From: Actinomycetota bacterium
GTDB taxonomy: Bacteria > Actinomycetota > Nitriliruptoria > Nitriliruptorales > JAHWKO01
DNA length: 64,000 nucleotides
Assembly: GCA_019347675.1 (NCBI GenBank)
Contig: JAHWKW010000012.1
Coordinates: forward strand, 21,492-85,491
Direction of reading: 5' to 3'
Program-made: the position numbers and the translations under genes
Notes under the pieces: generated by a model
What the model was told of the DNA's origin: nothing
The model's database searches: none
The model's input: only the letters and a program-made list of their open reading frames with translations
Shown here: positions 53,151 through 60,890 of the stretch, in pieces
Position numbering within the stretch: position 1 is the first letter of the stretch
Layout of the letters: every line of letters starts with the position of its first letter

Positions 53151-53289
53151 GTGCGTGGCGGTCAACTACCGAAACAGCCATGTCATCGACCTGCCTCGGT
53201 GACCACCACATGACCCAACGCACGAGCGATGCTCAGGTCCGCGCCTTAGCGGTTTTCTACGGGCAACTATCCCGCTGCTCGTAGAGGCG

Positions 53290-53720
53290 CTCGCCTTCGA
53301 CCACGAAGAGGTTGCCACGCCACCCGTCTGGGTCGCCATCGAGCAATCCGACCTGCGGTACTACGTCGGTGGCGGCACTGGTGACCATCAGCCCGGCGTC
53401 GTGTCGACGCTGTGCTACCCGTCTGCGTGCGCGAATTGGTCTAGCGCCCGACCAAGGTCGGTGACGTTGCGCGCCGCGGCGTCGGCATCATCCTCGGACC
53501 ACAGCCGCAGGTAAGCGGCACGTCCCCCGCCAGGACTCCTGTCTCGTCGGTCACGACGTAGTCGCGCCGCTGCAACACCGCGAGGCCGGCCGTGGGAGCC
53601 TGGACGGTATTACCGACGTCGCCATCATCCTCGTCGTCCTCGAGATCCGCGAACTCCTTCAGCGCTCCGAACGGGAAGCCGTTGCCGATGTGGCCACAAG
53701 CTGTCCTGCGGAAGTGCGGT
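53290..53720 (-). pseudogene. Degraded unidentified coding debris
   Basis: On the minus strand, protein-like pieces appear in shifted frames: GNGFPFGALKEFADLEDDED, LAVLQRRDYVVTDETGVLA, AAYLRLWSEDDADAAARNV with TDLGRALDQFAHADG and a stop, and a second piece, VVPQVGLLDGDPDGWRGNLF. They may be ends of two former genes. No family is recognised. Confidence 0.35.
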
Positions 53721-53943
53721 AGTTCGCCGCTCAGCGACCGGGGCCGACTGCGGCAGTGGCGCCATACAACTGCAGTGATCGTCCTAGGGGTCGCGCTCGC
53801 AGCGGCCCCGCCGCCGGCCGAAGCGCTGGCCGGCCGTCCCGCCGGGATCGCACATCGGCGCGGCCGAAGGGCCCCCCGAGCCGCCAAGGGGGCACCGTTC
53901 CGGTCGTACGCTCGGCCCCGCGACGACAGACGGAGTACCCGCC

Positions 53944-54294
53944 GTGGGCGACGAGGCACGTGACAAGGCGGAGCGTCGCATCGATCGCGTTCGCGACGTG
54001 TACGACCGCCATGGCGTCGTCTTCCACATCGCCTGGATCGCCGCGGCCGTCATCCTCATCCTCGCCGGACTGGCCATGACCGTCTTCCCGGGACCGGCGA
54101 TGGTGGTCCTGCCGCTGGGCGTCGCCATGCTCGCGGTCGTGTTCGGCTGGGCGCGGCGACTGCTGCTCTTCGGGGCCGACGAGGGAGCCGACGCCGCCCA
54201 CGCCTGGAACGACGCGAGCACGTGGATCAAGGTGGCGACCGTGGCCACCTTCGCGGCCGTCGCCGGTGCCATCGCGGCGTGGGTCCTCATCTGA
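53944..54294 (+). CDS. PGPGW-type small membrane protein
   Basis: GTG 53944 gives 116 residues: a charged N-terminal amphipathic stretch (RDKAERRIDRVRDVYDRHGV), one hydrophobic hairpin (IAWIAAAVILILAGLAMTV, FPGPAMVVLPLGVAMLAVVF) and a last helix (VATFAAVAGAIAAWVLI). The FPGPAMVVLPLG motif is that of putative PGPGW transmembrane proteins. Function is unknown. Confidence 0.8.
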   Translation: MGDEARDKAERRIDRVRDVYDRHGVVFHIAWIAAAVILILAGLAMTVFPGPAMVVLPLGVAMLAVVFGWARRLLLFGADEGADAAHAWNDASTWIKVATVATFAAVAGAIAAWVLI

Positions 54295-54504
54295 CGTCGA
54301 CCGCCGGAACACCGGGCCGAAGCCCAAGGCGATCATGATCGACCGTGACAGGACGCTGACGGCGGTCAGTTCCTAACGAGGTCGCGCTGGCACTGCGGTT
54401 CGCACCGCCCAGGATGGTCGAGCAGTCCTTGGCGGCGTGGTGGCTTTCGGTCCCGGCCGGGCGGCCGGGACCGGAAGGTGATATGGCGCCCATGTTCGTC
54501 CACT

Positions 54505-54792
54505 GTGATCTATGCGACTACGTGTAATGCGTGCGAGGGTCACCTCTTGCAGGCTTTGCGAGAGCTCGAGGGCGTGTCGACCTGCCATCTGTACTTGGTC
54601 AGCCGCGTTCCCAGCGATCCAGCTGTCGTTCACGTCGTGGAGGTCTGGGACGATGAGGATGCGCATCGGGCATCGTTGGAACTCGAACCGGTCCAGCAGC
54701 TGATCAGCAGGGCACGGCCGATCATCACCGCCATGGGTGATCGGGTCGAACTACGTCCGCTGGGAGGCAAGGGGCTGGCTCCCGGCCTGTGA
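54505..54792 (+). CDS. Antibiotic biosynthesis monooxygenase-fold protein
   Basis: The 95-residue ferredoxin-like domain reads GHLLQALRELEGVSTCHLYL, VSRVPSDPAVVHVVEVWDD and ARPIITAMGDRVEL. This is the ABM fold, whose members oxidise aromatics or protect from quinones. GTG 54505 is used; the frame is open to GTG 54478, and neither has a good ribosome site, so the N-terminus may be damaged. Confidence 0.7.
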   Translation: MIYATTCNACEGHLLQALRELEGVSTCHLYLVSRVPSDPAVVHVVEVWDDEDAHRASLELEPVQQLISRARPIITAMGDRVELRPLGGKGLAPGL

Positions 54793-54935
54793 CGCCGTCC
54801 GGTTACACTGTCCACTACGGGCAGCGGGTCTGCAGCCAGGTCGTGATCGCGGCGAGCATCTCGGTCGTGGCTCCCGCTCGGCGCCCGCCCCTATCCACGT
54901 TACGTGACGCTGTGCGCGATGTGTGTAAGGGCAGC

Positions 54936-55529
54936 TTAGAAGTCCTCCTCGGCGACGTACGGGCGCGTCCAGAGGATGACCTGGAGCAGCACGGACTTGA
55001 TCCAGGCCTGGTGCATGGCATCGACCTCGTCGTCGCTGTGGCCTTTGTTGCTCAGGAACGATTTCAGGGTGGCGGTGACTGGGTAGTGCAGCGCGAGCAC
55101 GTAGCGCAGCGGGATGTGGTCGACCGCATCGACGTCGTCGGTGACGTTCTTCTTGGCGCGATGGTGACGCAGCCCGATCTCGTGCTGGTAGTCCAGCCAG
55201 GTCTGGTCGTAGTTGGCCGCTGCGGTGTCGAGGATCCACTGGCCGAACCGCTCACGCACCCGGTCGAGATAGCGCTGGATGGGCTCCCCATCGTCACGAC
55301 TGGAGAAGGCCTCCAGCAGGTGCGGGGTGGAGGCGATGAAGTCGTACCAGACATCGAGCACGTCGAACACCTGGTCCGCCAGGACATCCCGTGAGGTCCG
55401 CAACGCGTCGACGTCCTCCTCGCCGAACGTCACCGTCTGTTTGAGCTGGTTGAATTCGTCCATGGACAGGGGCGAGCTCGCCACGTCCTCGTCGCCGTAC
55501 GTGTAACCGGGGATGTCTGTCTGACTCAT
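54936..55529 (-). CDS. Protoglobin
   Basis: ATG 55529 with AGGAG upstream gives 197 residues, the normal length. It begins IPGYTYGDEDVASSPLSMDE, has TLLDVWYDF-like VFDVLDVWYDFIASTPHLLE and the heme region YQHEIGLRHHRAKKN, where one His is the proximal ligand, and ends LHYPVTATLKSFLSNKGHSD, then QAWIKSVLLQVILW. Protoglobins are single-domain heme sensors or gas-binding globins of archaea and some bacteria. A broken copy of the last part is found at 59.9 kb. Confidence 0.88.
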   Translation of the reverse strand: MSQTDIPGYTYGDEDVASSPLSMDEFNQLKQTVTFGEEDVDALRTSRDVLADQVFDVLDVWYDFIASTPHLLEAFSSRDDGEPIQRYLDRVRERFGQWILDTAAANYDQTWLDYQHEIGLRHHRAKKNVTDDVDAVDHIPLRYVLALHYPVTATLKSFLSNKGHSDDEVDAMHQAWIKSVLLQVILWTRPYVAEEDF

Positions 55530-55643
55530 CGCGATGCTCCTACTGCTGAGAAGCCGGGCCTCCAGGGACCTCCCAGCAGGCCGAGGCGCGCGGAGAGGGA
55601 AGGCTCAAGGGCACTGTAGGTCGGTCGGTGCAGCCGGAGGGAA

Positions 55644-55776
55644 GTACTCAGCGGTCGCGCGGGCGACCAGCTGAGGATCGCGGCTGGCCGGAAAACTGTC
55701 AGGCCTTCTGGTAGACGGCGAAGAGATTGCTGAGTCGTTCTCCTGTGTCGGCGGTTGGTTGATCCAGCTGCCAGCG
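55644..55776 (+). repeat. Intergenic repeat family 2, copy A
   Basis: About 130 bases resemble 58291-58431: ACTCAGCGGTCGCGC, GGCGACCAGCTG, TTGCTGAGTCGTTCTCCT and GTTGGTTGATCCAGCTGCC in the same order. Copy A ends where the IS481-like fragment begins. Confidence 0.7.
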
Positions 55777-55781
55777 CGGTG

Positions 55782-56150
55782 GACACCGCCACCCGCGCCG
55801 CGGTGGTCGACCTGGTCGTTGACAACCACACCGTCGAAGCCGCCGCCGCGTTCATCGATCTGGCTATCGAGCGGTTCACCTCACACAGAGGATTCAACAC
55901 GCCCCGACCGTGGGCCCGAGTCGTTGGCCGGCCGTTCCAGGACTACCTCGCTGAGCTCGACATCCAGCACACCAAGACCCCGCCCCGCTCGCCGAACCAC
56001 AATGCGGTGTGCGAGGGGTTCCACGGCACCGTCTTGCACGAGTTCTACCGGCCGACCTTCCACCGGCAGTTCATCACGAGAGTCGACCGGCTCGACGCTG
56101 AGCTGCAAAGCTGGGTCCACCGCTACAACACCCACCGCCGGCGATCCCCA
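55782..56150 (+). mobile_element. IS481/IS3-like transposase, C-terminal fragment
   Basis: The frame reads RPFQDYLAELDIQHTKTPPR, SPNHNAVCEGFHGTVLHEFY, RPTFHRQFITRVDRLDAELQ and SWVHRYNTHRRR. This is the end of the DDE integrase core, with the catalytic Glu in VCEGFHG. The first catalytic Asp region (VVDLVVDNHTVEAAAAFID) is diverged and the N-terminal helix-turn-helix is absent. The fragment is cut at 56150 by the opposing IS1634-like piece. Confidence 0.75.
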
Positions 56151-56159
56151 GCCGCCGCA

Positions 56160-56400
56160 CGTAGTGGCGCACCACCAGCAGCGCACCGACCTCACGGCGC
56201 GTGCCCACCGGTGGGGGATCCAGGCGTGCGAACGCCCCCGCGAGCCGGTCCAGCTCCCCGGAGGCCTTCATCTGGTCCAGCCGGCCCAGGGTTGCCACAA
56301 CCCGCTGGCGGACCTTGCCCTGCACGCGGCGGCCTTCGACCAGCTGCACGTACTCGTACACCTGGTCGCCGCGGCGGACACGCTTCACCCGTGGGTACAT
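56160..56400 (-). mobile_element. IS1634-like transposase, N-terminal fragment
   Basis: ATG (56398-56400) opens MYPRVKRVRRGDQVYEYVQL, VEGRRVQGKVRQRVVATLG, RLDQMKASGELDRLAGAFAR and LLVVRHYVRRLG, the first 80 residues of IS1634-type transposases. The catalytic part is missing; the frame runs into the antisense of the IS481-like fragment near 56160. Confidence 0.75.
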
Positions 56401-56602
56401 TGGCACAACCCTACGCTGCCCGTGCACCAAGCCCAAGCATCTCCTACCGCACCCTCACGCCACCCTGCGCTCATGTTGACACAACGCAGCTGGCGATCGG
56501 AAGCCAGAAACGCCCAGGAACCCACAGCAAGAACGGCAAACAGCCCGCTACGGCCACGACTTACGGCACGACGATGCGGAAAACGCGCCTAGTAGATCGT
56601 CG

Positions 56603-57373
56603 CTATCCCGCCATGTCTGATTCCACACGACGGAACAGTTGCACGTCCGTGGAGTAAGGTAGGTCGACGTGGCCTCCGAGCTGTTGAGCGAGATCGCGAA
56701 CACGCCGCTCGACGTCATGCCGCTCCCGTTCGGGAAGTGCCGCGATGAAACTCGTGGACAGCACACGGTCCGCGAATCCATCCTCGTCGAGCGCCTGGAC
56801 GTTCAAAAAACTGCGGTTGCCATCAGCCTCGAACAGTGGGCTGCCACGCAGCGGCTGTCTCCAGCCCTCCTCCTTGTGGTAGCTCGGCGTCGAACCCCGG
56901 AACGGATCGACGATCGCGCTGACCGACGAATGAATCGGCTCGTCCAGAAGCCGGCGGTTCCACACGAGTGCAAGCTGCCCGCCTCGGCACAGCACTCTTT
57001 GGATCTCCGCCAGGGCGGCCGGCACATCGAACCAGTGGAACGCCTGGGCGACCGTGACCAGATCCACGCTTCCCGACAAAAGCGAGATGTCCTCGGCCGT
57101 GCCGTCGAGCACTTCCGCGCCTGGGACAAGATCGACCAGGAGACGCCGCATACCATCGACTGGTTCAACGGCGATGACCTTCGCACCGGAAGCGACCAGC
57201 AGACGGGTCAGCTTCCCAGTGCCGGCTGCAAGGTCGACCACGACCGACGTCGCGGTCACAGCAGCTCGCTCGACGAGCCAGTCGATGGCTGGCTGCGGAT
57301 ACGAAGGGCGACCTCGCTCATAGGCGATGGCCGCTCTGTCGAAGCCGGATGCCGCGGCCTCATGAACCATCAT
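56603..57373 (-). CDS. Class I SAM-dependent methyltransferase
   Basis: ATG 57373 is chosen because a GGGGGT stretch precedes it; ATG 57406 is an alternative. The 256 residues show FDRAAIAYERGRPSYPQPAI, motif I VVDLAAGTGKLTRLL, VIAVEPVDGMRRLL and DLVTVAQAFHWFDVPAAL, then VLCRGGQLALVWN. This is the UbiE/Methyltransf_11-like type; the target is unknown. The gene is intact. Confidence 0.9.
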   Translation of the reverse strand: MMVHEAAASGFDRAAIAYERGRPSYPQPAIDWLVERAAVTATSVVVDLAAGTGKLTRLLVASGAKVIAVEPVDGMRRLLVDLVPGAEVLDGTAEDISLLSGSVDLVTVAQAFHWFDVPAALAEIQRVLCRGGQLALVWNRRLLDEPIHSSVSAIVDPFRGSTPSYHKEEGWRQPLRGSPLFEADGNRSFLNVQALDEDGFADRVLSTSFIAALPERERHDVERRVRDLAQQLGGHVDLPYSTDVQLFRRVESDMAG

Positions 57374-57504
57374 TACCCCCGACCCCGTCGGACGAAGCCT
57401 GACCATAATGCTCCATCAGTGGCGGCAGTCGAGGCCACCGCGATCGGCGGCTATGGCTTAGGTGCGTGACCGGCGCGATGCATGTCTGGCGAACTGATCG
57501 TTGA

Positions 57505-57891
57505 CTACTCGGCGATGAGGGCCTGCGCCTCCATTTCGATGAGCCACCGCGGGTCAACGAACCCTGAGACGACGATGATCGCGTTCGCCGGCCGAACATC
57601 CTTGAAGACCTCACCGTGGGCGCGTGCCGCCTCCCGGAAGTCGGCGGCAGGGGTGATGTAGATGCGTGTGCGTACAACATGTTCTGTGCGGGCGCCCGCC
57701 TGCTCTAGCGCCGCGAGCATGATTTCAAGGACACGACGAGCCTGCCCGTAGGTATCGGAAGGCGGGTCCACATCCCCAGGCATGGTGGGGGCAGTCCCCG
57801 AAACGAAGACGTGAGGCCCGACCCTGACCGCTCGGGAGAAGCCCACGACCGGCTCGTACGGAGAACCAGACGCGATGAGCTTTCTTATCAT
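57505..57891 (-). CDS. RidA family protein
   Basis: The 128-residue protein fits the RidA/YjgF fold: VVGFSRAVRVGPHVFVSGTAP, YGQARRVLEIMLAALEQAGA, VVRTRIYITPAADFREAAR and PANAIIVVSGFVDPRWLIEMEA. The Arg that contacts imine acids in RidA is in VVRTRIY. Some family members detoxify enamines; others have unknown roles. Intact. Confidence 0.9.
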   Translation of the reverse strand: MIRKLIASGSPYEPVVGFSRAVRVGPHVFVSGTAPTMPGDVDPPSDTYGQARRVLEIMLAALEQAGARTEHVVRTRIYITPAADFREAARAHGEVFKDVRPANAIIVVSGFVDPRWLIEMEAQALIAE

Positions 57892-58290
57892 GCCCGGAAG
57901 TATGCGTCATCGGCGATCAGCAGTCGCGGTAGTGCGGCACATCGTTCCCGCGAGGGCCATGTGGAGGTTAGGGCTCGTGGAGGATGGTGACGGCCGGTCG
58001 ACGGCGATCATCAAGCGCCACAGTGCCTGCCCCAGCCACCTGACCATGACCGGGGGCTGACCCGCACGGTCGTTCCGACCGCGTCCGCCGCGGTCATCAG
58101 GATCAGCGCGGCGCCCACGACCAGACCTGAGATCCCCACCTGGAGCTGCTCCCCACACCCGCCGCGGGCGACGACCTGCCGTAGAGCCACCATGTCGACC
58201 GCCGATCGAGTTGCCGGCCGTCAGTTTCCATCCCGCGAGGCTAATCGGACGGAGGCTGGGTACGGCCGCGACCACGGTCGGCGTTTCGGG
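57892..58290. other. No gene seen
   Basis: About 400 bases carry no supported gene. A membrane-like stretch (VGISGLVVGAALILMTAADA) can be read on the minus strand near 58100, without recognisable partner; it may be a relic. Confidence 0.35.
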
Positions 58291-58431
58291 AGGTGCTCAG
58301 CGGTCCCGCGGCCGGGGCGACCAGCTGGGATGGCGGCAGGCCGGAACCTGCAAGCTCTTCGTAGACGTGCAGGGAAGGAATTGCTGAGCCGTTCTCCTAT
58401 GTCGAGGTTGGTTGATCCAGCTGCCAGCGTG
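58291..58431 (+). repeat. Intergenic repeat family 2, copy B
   Basis: Partner of 55644-55776, with GCTCAGCGGTCCCGCG, GGCGACCAGCTG, TTGCTGAGCCGTTCTCCT and GTTGGTTGATCCAGCTGCC. No transposase fragment adjoins it here. Confidence 0.7.
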
Positions 58432-58489
58432 CAGCGTCGGCGGTTGGGCTGCCGTGCAAGCGCGGTTCCGGGTAGCGAACGTTCGCCGG

Positions 58490-58635
58490 ACTGCGGCACT
58501 TCGCGCATCCGAACGCTGCTCATAGGGCGGTAGTTGCGCCACACACCCGATCCGCGGTGGCCGAAGCCGGGGGACGGCCGTAGCGGGCGTTGTTTGCGGA
58601 GTTGGCCGGACTACCGCATTCACGGTCGTGCAGCT
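58490..58635 (+). repeat. Intergenic repeat family 1, long copy
   Basis: It carries GGTAGTTGCGCCACACACCC, GCGGTGGCCGAAGCCGGGGG, GTTGTTTGCGGAG and TACCGCATTCA in order. The same blocks, with small gaps, occur at 59828-59925, and the first part near 51605. Confidence 0.7.
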
Positions 58636-58752
58636 TGACCTGAACCCGCGCGACATCCGCCGTTCTGGGCAGTCGACGGTGCGACGTCCCTAGAACTGAA
58701 GCGCGCGTAACTGTTCTCCGCGGTAATCGCCGCATGCTGGCACAGGTGGAGG

Positions 58753-59289
58753 TCATGCGCCGCGTTGCAGCAGCCGCTCGCTGCCGGCGACCTCGCGCCA
58801 GAGGCCTTCCTGAACGCTGACGCCACGGCGTATGACGCTGATCTCGCCGCTGCGTTCAAGGACCACCGCGAGCGTGTCTTCCAGGGAGGCCAGGCCCTGA
58901 AGGCGAACGGCTTCGTACACCTCGAGGTGGCTCGTGTGCGCATCCCGCAGTGCGGCGTCGAGTACCTCCCCACCGTGGGCGAGCAGTATCGGTCGGTTCT
59001 GGGTGAGGCGGTGGAAGGCGGGGACGTGATGATGGAGCCATCCCGTGGCGGCGTGCAAGCAGAACAGCACGACAAGGCCTAGCACCGCAGCGGCGAGCGA
59101 TACCCGGACAAGGATGACACGCCCGATGAGCGAACCGATGGCGAAGACGAAAGTCAAGTCGTAGGTCGTCGCCTGAGTGAACTGTCGCTGGCCGAAGATG
59201 CGACTGAGGAGCAACATCGCTGTGTAGGTGCCGAAGGCGGTGATCACTACCAACCCGGCCTCTGTCCAAGTGAGCCCGAGTGCGTGCAT
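58753..59289 (-). CDS. DUF421 (YetF-like) membrane protein
   Basis: ATG (59287-59289) gives 178 residues: three membrane helices (GLVVITAFGTYTAMLLL, DLTFVFAIGSLIGRVIL, LAAAVLGLVVLFCLHAATG) with RIFGQRQFTQATTYDLTFVF, then the cytosolic domain NRPILLAHGGEVLDAALRD and EDTLAVVLERSGEISVI. This is the DUF421 family, with a role in spore or envelope physiology in Bacillus and otherwise unknown. Intact. Confidence 0.85.
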   Translation of the reverse strand: MHALGLTWTEAGLVVITAFGTYTAMLLLSRIFGQRQFTQATTYDLTFVFAIGSLIGRVILVRVSLAAAVLGLVVLFCLHAATGWLHHHVPAFHRLTQNRPILLAHGGEVLDAALRDAHTSHLEVYEAVRLQGLASLEDTLAVVLERSGEISVIRRGVSVQEGLWREVAGSERLLQRGA

Positions 59290-59359
59290 GTACGGTCCTC
59301 CGAGGGGCGAGGATGGCAATCTACGCTTGACGCAGAGGGAGCTGCGCCTGAAACACCAT

Positions 59360-59545
59360 CACGCGCCGGTGAAGTGAGCGAATCGGCGTAGGTTCTCGTG
59401 GTGTGGGTTGGAGACGCCGCACCAGATCGACCCCGTCGTACCCGTCGTACGCGACCTCGACCTCGAAGCCCTCCGACCGCAGCCGCGCGGCCACCGACCT
59501 GGCGATGGTCGGCTCGACCTCAACGATGGCGATCGTGTGCGGCAT
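59360..59545 (-). pseudogene. N-terminal fragment of a response regulator
   Basis: ATG 59545 starts PHTIAIVEVEPTIARSVAAR, then LRSEGFEVEVAYDGYDGVDL and VRRLQP, the first 50 residues of an OmpR/PhoB-type receiver. The phosphoacceptor Asp and the DNA-binding domain are missing, and the acidic pair at the start reads EVE. The gene is dead. Confidence 0.65.
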
Positions 59546-59827
59546 CGACCGGGAGTCTCCGAACGGGGTTCGCAGCTGCGATCCCGTAGATGTCAAGGTT
59601 CTGTGGACCTCGAGGAGACTCGATCGACCACGGACGGATCAGACCTGTCGATCCAGCTCCAACCACCCGGTCGCAATCCAGAGCAACATTCCGCTAGCGA
59701 GCACCTCCGTGAGCATGTCCGCATCGCCCCCGTAATCGCGGCCCCCGCGAGCGACACCTGCCGACACTACGGTCCACGGTCCACGACGACGGCATAAACG
59801 ACCGTCCACCGCGGCGTGTTGTTCGAC

Positions 59828-59925
59828 TGTTGCGCCACACACCCGGACGCGCGGTGGCCAAGCCGGGGGAGGGGCCGTAGCCGCGTTTGTTTGCGGAGCC
59901 GCCCGCTACCGCATTCAGGAGTTGT
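59828..59925 (+). repeat. Intergenic repeat family 1, second copy
   Basis: GTTGCGCCACACACCCGGAC, GCGGTGGCCAAGCCGGGGGA, GTTTGTTTGCGGAGC and CTACCGCATTCA follow the order of 58490-58635. It directly precedes the broken protoglobin copy. Confidence 0.7.
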
Positions 59926-59927
59926 GC

Positions 59928-60090
59928 AGGTGCTTGCGCTGCACTACCCGATCACCGCCACCTGCAATCGTTCCTGGGGAACAAGGGTCATAGCGACGAC
60001 GAGGTCGAGGGCATGCACCAGGCTTGGATCAAGTCGGTGCTGCTCCAAGTCCTCTCTGGACGCGCCCATACGCATCCGAGGAGGATTTCT
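59928..60090 (+). pseudogene. C-terminal fragment of a second protoglobin
   Basis: In three frames the end of a protoglobin can be read: VLALHYPITAT, then LQSFLGNKGHSDDEVEGMHQ with AWIKSVLLQVLS, then PYASEEDF and a stop. It closely matches the end of the intact protoglobin at 54936-55529 (minus strand), but differs in several residues, so it is not a very recent copy. Confidence 0.8.
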
Positions 60091-60124
60091 GAGGCTCAGT
60101 CACGCCGACCGGGCGGCCGTCGGG

Positions 60125-60700
60125 TCAGCCCGGTCGCCCGACCCACCTGCGCAGCAACCACGAGATGAGGATCGCCAGCAGCCCCCCGACGACCGTGATC
60201 ACCCACGGCCGTGTCAGGACCACCCCGAGCGGCTCACCCGTGATCAACGTCGCAATCACAACAACCGCTACGGACACGGCGAGGAACCCCAGCACCGCCG
60301 GGCCCCAGGATCGGTCCGGGCTCCCGGCGGTCGTCGACATGGTTTGGACGACGCGCTGAATGCGTCCGGCGAGCTCCTCGACCTCGATCGCATCCCGTCC
60401 CCAAGCGACGACGGAGCCGCCTGACTTGCCCAGCTCGACAGTGCAGGAGTACGCCGAGCCGTCGGCGCGCAGGATCACCTCCTCGACATGCCCGGCGCCC
60501 TCGGCCTCGGCCGCCTCCCGGGCCTCCCCGACCGAGCCCGCCCGATGCTCACCAAGCCCGTCGGTGACCGTCACATGGTACGACCCGTCGTCCCAGTCGT
60601 CGGCACGTGCCGCCAGGACGTCCTCGATCCGCCCTAGCAGATCCCAGTCGCCCTCGTGGCCGCCTGGCAGTGAACGCTCGGTGCGCGTCGGCCCAACCAT
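60125..60700 (-). CDS. Membrane protein of unknown function
   Basis: ATG (60698-60700) gives 191 residues: a soluble acidic part (DDWDDGSYHVTVTDGLGEHR, AEAEGAGHVEEVILRADG) followed by two C-terminal helices (AVLGFLAVSVAVVVIATLI and WVITVVGGLLAILISWLL). The soluble part sits N-terminally, so the protein is probably tail-anchored in the membrane. No family is recognised. Confidence 0.55.
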   Translation of the reverse strand: MVGPTRTERSLPGGHEGDWDLLGRIEDVLAARADDWDDGSYHVTVTDGLGEHRAGSVGEAREAAEAEGAGHVEEVILRADGSAYSCTVELGKSGGSVVAWGRDAIEVEELAGRIQRVVQTMSTTAGSPDRSWGPAVLGFLAVSVAVVVIATLITGEPLGVVLTRPWVITVVGGLLAILISWLLRRWVGRPG

Positions 60701-60850
60701 CAACCCTCCCCACGCCGCGTCGACCGGGCGAACCGATCGTGCCTCACCTGGCCGCGGCCCACCCCGACAGGCCCCGCCCGGCGGTACGACGTTGGCCTCG
60801 TCGGGGTGGTCCGTGGCGCCTGTCAGGCACCCGGTCACGCTGCCCTACTC

Positions 60851-60890
60851 GGGCCCCGAAGAGAATTGGAACAGAAAACCGGTCTAAGCT
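60851..60890 (+). mobile_element. Probable terminal inverted repeat of a Tn3-family element
   Basis: Directly behind the Tn3 transposase stop, GGGCCCCGAAGAG, GGAACAGAAAACC and TCTAAG recall the 38-bp Tn3-family ends (GGGG at the outer end, GGAAC-x-GAAAAC inside, TAAG at the inner end). The partner end is not in the window. Confidence 0.5.

Noticed and set aside
55755..56657. 300-residue frame as an intact transposase
   Set aside because: Transposase similarity ends near 56150; the rest is antisense to the IS1634-like piece and unrelated DNA.
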